Below the pieces are notes generated by a model. It ran no database searches. It saw only the letters and a program-made list of their open reading frames with translations, and was not told the origin of the DNA. Positions 27,210-32,623 of a stretch of DNA of 32,623 nt are shown piece after piece; the stretch's first letter is position 1; each line of letters opens with the position of its first letter. This stretch comes from Metabacillus malikii (lineage in GTDB: Bacteria > Bacillota > Bacilli > Bacillales > Bacillaceae): positions 1 to 32,623 of the forward strand of contig NZ_JAUSUD010000035.1 of the NCBI RefSeq assembly GCF_030813355.1, read 5' to 3'. A program made the position numbers and the translations under genes.

Positions 27210-28070
27210 ATGTATATCTATTGTAATTCTAAGTTCATAAAAGATACTGAAGCCACGATTTCTCCATTCGATCATGGCTTTCTTTATGGGTTAGGAGCCT
27301 TTGAGACATTTAGGGTGTATCAAGGATTCCCGTTTCTATTGTATGACCACTTAGAGAGACTTCAACTAGCAATTAGGGAATTAGGTATAACATATGAAAT
27401 ATGTATAGAAGAGATAATGGATATTATCAAGCGCCTTTTAGCATTAAATGACTGTGAAAATAGTGATGTAACAGTGCGTTTAAATATATCTGCAGGTATA
27501 GGAGAAGTAGGGAAATTAGCTCAGCAATATGAGCAACCTACTATCCTTTGTTTCTTGAGGAAAGCTCCAACAAATCTATTTCAAGAAAAGAATGCAGAAA
27601 TCTTGGAGTTGAGGAGAAATACCCCTGAAGGAAAAGTACGCTTAAAATCACATCATTATTTAAACAATATATTAGGGAAAAGAGAGTTAAAACATGCCCC
27701 TGATTATGAAGGGATATTTCTCACTGAACAGGGTTATGTAGCTGAAGGAATTGTCTCAAACGTATTTTGGAGGAACGATGACATTGTGTACACACCTTCA
27801 CTAGAAACAGGTATTTTAAATGGAATAACAAGAGAATTTGTAAAAAAGTGCCTAAAAAAATTGAATATTTGTTATTTCGAAGGGATGTATAGAAAAGAAG
27901 AAATGTTAAGCGCGACTGAAATCTTTGTCACAAATTCTTCGCAACAGATCATTCCAATAAAAAGAATTGGAAGTCAAGAGTTCTTAGGGAATGATGGCGA
28001 GATTACCCTAAAATTACATGAGTTATATACCAATTATCGGACCAAACTATTAAAAATAGATGAGATGTAA
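27210..28070 (+). CDS. pabC: Aminodeoxychorismate lyase PabC
   Basis: A PLP class IV enzyme cleaving aminodeoxychorismate to p-aminobenzoate and pyruvate. In 286 residues: SPFDHGFLYGLGAFETFRVY at the N-terminus (fold-type IV start), LKSHHYLNNILGKREL with the likely PLP lysine, EGIVSNVFW, and ETGILNGITREFV for phosphate binding. One base lies between the pabA stop and this ATG. Branched-chain aminotransferases share the fold, but length and operon context favour PabC. Confidence 0.94.
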   Translation: MYIYCNSKFIKDTEATISPFDHGFLYGLGAFETFRVYQGFPFLLYDHLERLQLAIRELGITYEICIEEIMDIIKRLLALNDCENSDVTVRLNISAGIGEVGKLAQQYEQPTILCFLRKAPTNLFQEKNAEILELRRNTPEGKVRLKSHHYLNNILGKRELKHAPDYEGIFLTEQGYVAEGIVSNVFWRNDDIVYTPSLETGILNGITREFVKKCLKKLNICYFEGMYRKEEMLSATEIFVTNSSQQIIPIKRIGSQEFLGNDGEITLKLHELYTNYRTKLLKIDEM

Positions 28071-28085
28071 AGGAATGTGTAAAAG

Positions 28086-28922
28086 ATGAAGGCTGAACTT
28101 AATGAGCAAGTATTATCATGTGGAAAATTCACGCTTGATTATAGTAACAAAACACTTATTATGGGAATTTTGAATATAACACCCGATTCATTTTCAGATG
28201 GCGGCAGTTATACAGATTTAAACAGAGCTATTGAACATGCAAAAAAAATGGTAGAATGCGGAGCGCATATTATAGATATTGGTGGAGAATCTACACGTCC
28301 TGGTTTTGCGCCTGTCTCAGTTGAAGAGGAGCTGGAACGTGTTATACCAGTGATAAGTAAGCTTTCAAATGAAATAGATGTTCCAATCTCTATTGATACA
28401 TATAAAGCTGAAGTAGCTAAACAAGCAGTTGAGGCAGGAGCAACAATTATTAACGATATTTGGGGAGCTAAGGCAGATCCTGAGATGGCTAAGGTAGCTG
28501 CAGCTTGCAATGTACCGATTATTCTCATGCATAATCGAGATAACATGAATTATACAGATTTAATAACTGATATGGTTCAAGACTTAATGGAGTCTGTAGA
28601 TATTGTAAAAGGTGCAGGCGTGAGTGACGAGAATATTATTCTTGATCCAGGAGTCGGCTTTGCTAAAACAATGGATGATAATTTAACGGTTATGAATCAT
28701 TTGAACGTGTTTACAAGTCTTGGTTATCCGGTTCTACTAGGCACATCACGTAAAAGGTTTATCGGACATGTGCTTGATCTTCCTCCACAAGAACGGGTTG
28801 AAGGAACTGGTGCAACGGTTTGTTTAGGTATTGAGCGGGGATGTCAAATTGTTAGGGTCCATGATGTGTTGGAGATCTCTAGAATGGCACGAATGATGGA
28901 TGCAATGCTTAAGGGGAGGTAA
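28086..28922 (+). CDS. folP: Dihydropteroate synthase (FolP/Sul)
   Basis: Condenses p-aminobenzoate with hydroxymethyl-dihydropterin diphosphate; the target of sulfonamides. The 278-residue TIM-barrel protein shows GILNITPDSFSDGG, GAHIIDIGGESTRPGF, ISIDTYKAEVAKQAVEAGA, INDIWGA, LDPGVGFAKT and LLGTSRKRFIG, that is, all substrate-binding loops. The ribosome site GGAGG for the next gene lies in its last codons (28916-28920), so folB is translationally coupled. Confidence 0.97.
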   Translation: MKAELNEQVLSCGKFTLDYSNKTLIMGILNITPDSFSDGGSYTDLNRAIEHAKKMVECGAHIIDIGGESTRPGFAPVSVEEELERVIPVISKLSNEIDVPISIDTYKAEVAKQAVEAGATIINDIWGAKADPEMAKVAAACNVPIILMHNRDNMNYTDLITDMVQDLMESVDIVKGAGVSDENIILDPGVGFAKTMDDNLTVMNHLNVFTSLGYPVLLGTSRKRFIGHVLDLPPQERVEGTGATVCLGIERGCQIVRVHDVLEISRMARMMDAMLKGR

Positions 28923-28927
28923 TCATT

Positions 28928-29290
28928 ATTGATAAAATTTATGTAAATGGCATGGAATTTTACGGGTACCACGGTGTTCTCGCTGAGGAGACTAAATTAG
29001 GACAACGATTTAAAGTCGACTTAACAGTGGAAGTAGATTTAAGTAGAGCGGGACAGACGGATGACTTAAATCATACAGTAAACTATGCACAACTATATTC
29101 AATTTGTAAGGATATAGTTGAAGGACGACCATATAAACTTATTGAATCTGTAGCGGAACAAATTGCCAAGGAAATATTAAGTCATTTCTCGATCGTGAGT
29201 AGTTGCAAGATAAAATTAATAAAACCGGACCCGCCGATACCAGGTCATTACAGTAATGTTGCTATTGAAATTATTCGAGGTAGAAGCTAA
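28928..29290 (+). CDS. folB: Dihydroneopterin aldolase FolB with probable ATT start
   Basis: Converts dihydroneopterin to hydroxymethyl-dihydropterin and glycolaldehyde. Motifs: MEFYGYHGVLAEETKLGQRF, DDLNHTVNYAQLY, ESVAEQIAKE and IKPDPPIPGHY. The first in-frame ATG is at 28952, but it has no ribosome site and would drop eight residues (DKIYVNGM region) that align with MDKVYVEGM of B. subtilis. An ATT at 28928 stands exactly at the homologue's Met position, with GGGGAGG 7-8 bases upstream, giving the full 120 residues. No ATG, GTG or TTG is in frame there. ATT initiation is known from infC. If ATT is not used, start at 28952. Confidence 0.85.
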   Translation: MDKIYVNGMEFYGYHGVLAEETKLGQRFKVDLTVEVDLSRAGQTDDLNHTVNYAQLYSICKDIVEGRPYKLIESVAEQIAKEILSHFSIVSSCKIKLIKPDPPIPGHYSNVAIEIIRGRS

Positions 29291-29814
29291 TGGTGAAGTC
29301 TTATATCTCGTTAGGCTCTAATATGGGGAATAAAGAAGAATATTTATTAAAGGCTATAAGAGAAATACATTTGCATACTAATATTCAAGTATTGGATATT
29401 TCCTCTATTTATGAAACAGAACCAGTGGGCTTTACAAATCAAGATCATTTCTTAAACATGGTTATTGAAGTAAAAACTGACTTAGCTCCAATAGAAATGT
29501 TAGAAGTACTTCAATCAATTGAAAATGATTTTGACCGAAAACGTATTGTGAGATGGGGACCTCGTACATTGGACCTTGACATTTTGCTTTATAATCATGA
29601 AAATATTGTAACAGAGCAGTTAATTATTCCACATCCAAGAATGCACGAGCGATCATTTGTTCTTATACCTTTATATGAGATACAAAAAGATATATATATT
29701 CCTGGTATAGATAAACCAATTGCTGATATTATTAATCAATTACAGGATAAAGAAGGAGTTCGAATATGGAAGCAGAAAAATGGGGTAGACGTATTCGCGC
29801 TTTTCGAAAGTTAA
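29290..29814 (+). CDS. folK: Hydroxymethyl-dihydropterin pyrophosphokinase FolK
   Basis: Transfers diphosphate from ATP to 6-hydroxymethyl-dihydropterin. The 174-residue protein shows YISLGSNMGNKEEYL, YETEPVGFTNQDHFLNMV and RWGPRTLDLDILLYN, the metal- and pterin-binding block, then PHPRMHERSFVLIPL. The ATG shares one base with the folB stop (TAATG), and GAGGT at 29278-29282 is its ribosome site. The 3' end overlaps yazB by 49 bp in a different frame, which gives it a few more residues than B. subtilis FolK. Confidence 0.96.
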   Translation: MVKSYISLGSNMGNKEEYLLKAIREIHLHTNIQVLDISSIYETEPVGFTNQDHFLNMVIEVKTDLAPIEMLEVLQSIENDFDRKRIVRWGPRTLDLDILLYNHENIVTEQLIIPHPRMHERSFVLIPLYEIQKDIYIPGIDKPIADIINQLQDKEGVRIWKQKNGVDVFALFES

Positions 29815-29969
29815 AGGGCTTTACCCAAGAAGGCTTTGCTAATAACTTAGGGGTATCTGTTTCAGTTTTAGGAGAAATTGAAAGAGGAAATCGCGAACCA
29901 AGTGAAAAGTTTATTGAAGATGTTGCTAATGCGTTAAACATTACAGTGGATGAATTAAATCCAAGATGA
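29766..29969 (+). CDS. yazB: Small XRE-type HTH regulator YazB
   Basis: A 67-residue protein that is almost only a Cro/CI helix-turn-helix: WGRRIRAFRKLKGFTQEGFA, NNLGVSVSVLGEIERGNREP, ending in ITVDELNPR. The second helix-turn-helix helix is VSVLGEIERG. Target genes are unknown to me; its fixed place behind folK suggests a link to folate genes, which is inference only. AAAGAAGGAG at 29749-29758 is the ribosome site, inside folK. In B. subtilis dusB (yacF) follows it; here only a relic does. Confidence 0.9.
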   Translation: MEAEKWGRRIRAFRKLKGFTQEGFANNLGVSVSVLGEIERGNREPSEKFIEDVANALNITVDELNPR

Positions 29970-29991
29970 TGGCTAATAGGGGTTTATAAGC

Positions 29992-30055
29992 ATGTAAAAC
30001 TGGTGATATTGGATTAATAGATGAATTCATAGACACCAAAGAGAATATGTTATAG
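29992..30055 (+). pseudogene. dusB: Relic of tRNA-dihydrouridine synthase gene dusB
   Basis: An ATG at 29992, 9-10 bases after AGGGG, is followed by one T and then AAA ACT GGT GAT ATT GGA TTA: KTGDIGL, close to the MFKIGDIQL start of DusB if two bases are missing in codon 2 (as it stands the second codon is a stop). The frame runs on as IDEFIDTKENML and a TAG, which looks like a DusB C-terminus. So the start and end appear joined by an internal deletion of some 900 bp, plus a 2-base loss. The position after yazB is that of B. subtilis dusB, and its presumed terminator remains. Confidence 0.6.
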
Positions 30056-30101
30056 TTATTCTAAGTGAGTATGTGCTTGTTGTCGTCGGTTGGTTTGTTT
30101 T

Positions 30102-30133
30102 ACTGCCAGTAAACCTGGCAGTTTTCTGTTTTT
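30102..30133 (+). terminator. Rho-independent terminator of the pab-fol-yazB operon
   Basis: An 8-bp perfect stem ACTGCCAG / CTGGCAGT with a 5-nt loop is followed by TTTCTGTTTTTG. It is well separated from yazB (about 130 bp), with the dusB relic between them. Confidence 0.9.
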
Positions 30134-31926
<1,793 letters not shown>

Positions 31927-31976
31927 GATATATGAATAGGTATCTTTTTCAATATGGTAATGTTACTTTTATTCCT

Positions 31977-32008
31977 AACCCCTTTGTATAAATAATACAA
32001 AGGGGTTT
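31977..32008 (+). terminator. Rho-independent terminator after lysS
   Basis: A 13-bp perfect stem AACCCCTTTGTAT / ATACAAAGGGGTT with a 6-nt-or-shorter loop (AAATA). The T-run after it is short (TTTAA). Confidence 0.85.
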
Positions 32009-32329
32009 AATGCTATTATCCTATTGTATTTGATTGGTTCATGTATTGTACGCATTCATATAGTGACTTTTAATAATCCAAGGTTAAGGGATAGTAATTA
32101 ATAATAGTTCGGCTTCATTAACAGATGATAAAGGAATGGATTGAGCATAATGGGGTCGTTTGAACGTTCTAACTATTTATAGACACCCGCATACTTCTGC
32201 ATCTAGAATTTATTGAGGAGAATCTAATTATTTAGTTATGTTTATAGTAGTTTATAGAGACAAAACTAATATAAATCTAATCTAATGTTTCTATTAAAAT
32301 GATAAATTTATTATTCTTTTAAAAAAACC
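32009..32329. other. Gene-free stretch before the rRNA promoters
   Basis: Very A/T-rich, with no open frame, RNA gene or repeat that I can support. The A/T-rich part just before 32330 could act as an UP element for the P1 promoter. Confidence 0.4.
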
Positions 32330-32358
32330 TTGCACTAATCCGGGTTCGGTGTTATATT
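32330..32358 (+). promoter_or_regulatory. rRNA operon promoter P1
   Basis: TTGCAC (32330-32335) and TATATT (32353-32358) are 17 bp apart, preceded by an A/T-rich tract. The spacer carries CGGGTTCGG, a GC-rich block of the kind seen in stringently controlled promoters. Confidence 0.8.
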
Positions 32359-32403
32359 TGAATACGTTGCTTGTTGAGCAACAAAACAACTCGAAAAAAG
32401 TTG

Positions 32404-32433
32404 TTGACTAAATAACATCAAATGTGTTATTCT
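32404..32433 (+). promoter_or_regulatory. rRNA operon promoter P2
   Basis: TTGACT (32404-32409) and TATTCT (32428-32433) with an 18-bp spacer and TGT before the -10. It follows P1 by about 75 bp, the usual tandem layout of Bacillus rrn operons. Confidence 0.75.
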
Positions 32434-32453
32434 AATATAGTTGCTTTAACAAA

Positions 32454-32468
32454 TGTTCTTTGAAAACT
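32454..32468 (+). promoter_or_regulatory. boxA-type antitermination signal of the rRNA leader
   Basis: TGTTCTTTGAAAACT is the leader motif that commonly precedes Bacillus 16S genes and matches boxA, where NusB/NusE bind. Hairpins GTTAAT/ATTAAC (about 32490-32505) and GTACAT/ATGTAC (about 32514-32528) follow and probably mark processing sites. Confidence 0.65.
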
Positions 32469-32552
32469 AAACAAAACCAAGCGTGCCAACGTTAATTTTT
32501 ATTAACAACAATCGTACATTATATGTACAAAAACTATTGAGCAATCAAACAC

Positions 32553-32623
32553 TTTATTGGAGAGTTTGATCCTGGCTCAGGACGAACGCTGGCGGCGTGC
32601 CTAATACATGCAAGTCGAGCGAA
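32553..32623 (+). rRNA. 16S ribosomal RNA, 5' end only
   Basis: The first 71 nt of 16S rRNA: TTTATTGGAGAGTTTGATCC and the universal CTGGCTCAGGACGAACGCTG block, then GGCGTGCCTAATACATGCAA and GTCGAGCGAA. Cut by the window end. The start is set by analogy to the B. subtilis mature 5' end. The sequence is of the Bacillales type. Confidence 0.97.

Overview
The window is a conserved chromosomal block of an AT-rich, endospore-forming member of the Bacillaceae. Its gene order matches, almost gene for gene, the Bacillus subtilis segment from spoVC (pth) to the ribosomal RNA operon behind lysS. All genes lie on the + strand. Sporulation genes (fin, spoVT, yabP, yabQ, spoIIE, yabM) are interleaved with housekeeping genes. 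Product names come from recognising protein sequences and motifs by eye, with remembered B. subtilis proteins as yardsticks; no search was run.

Layout. (1) 229-5885: peptidyl-tRNA hydrolase, the sigma-F antagonist Fin, the transcription-repair coupling factor Mfd and the forespore regulator SpoVT. (2) 6115-11436: the lipid-flippase-like YabM, YabN (methylase-MazG fusion), RqcP, the sporulation membrane proteins YabP and YabQ, the divisome protein DivIC and the S1-domain protein YabR. (3) 11564-11959: a tRNA operon (Met-CAT, Glu-TTC) whose leader carries a broken copy of the 5' part of tRNA-Met. (4) 12132-16566: spoIIE behind a 21-bp-spaced promoter of the Spo0A-activated type, then yabS and yabT. 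(5) 16837-24760: tilS, hpt, ftsH, coaX, hslO, a parvulin-like foldase and cysK. (6) 25195-29969: the folate/p-aminobenzoate operon pabB-pabA-pabC-folP-folB-folK and the small regulator yazB. (7) 29992-32623: a relic of dusB, lysS, and a tandem-promoter rRNA operon whose 16S gene begins at the window's end.

How the genes work together. The pab/fol genes turn chorismate and a pterin precursor into dihydrofolate precursors. PabA probably also serves tryptophan synthesis, because its start lies in a ladder of G/UAG triplets like a TRAP-binding site. fin, spoIIE, yabS, yabT and spoVT act at successive stages of forespore development. pth, rqcP, tilS, the tRNAs, lysS and rRNA all serve translation.

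I found no defence system, CRISPR array, prophage, intact insertion sequence or novel multi-gene system. The departures from the standard layout are small: the tRNA-Met 5' duplication with a 103-bp insert, the decayed dusB, a probable ATT start in folB, the TRAP-like ladder at pabA, and gene-free stretches that may hold decayed coding sequence.
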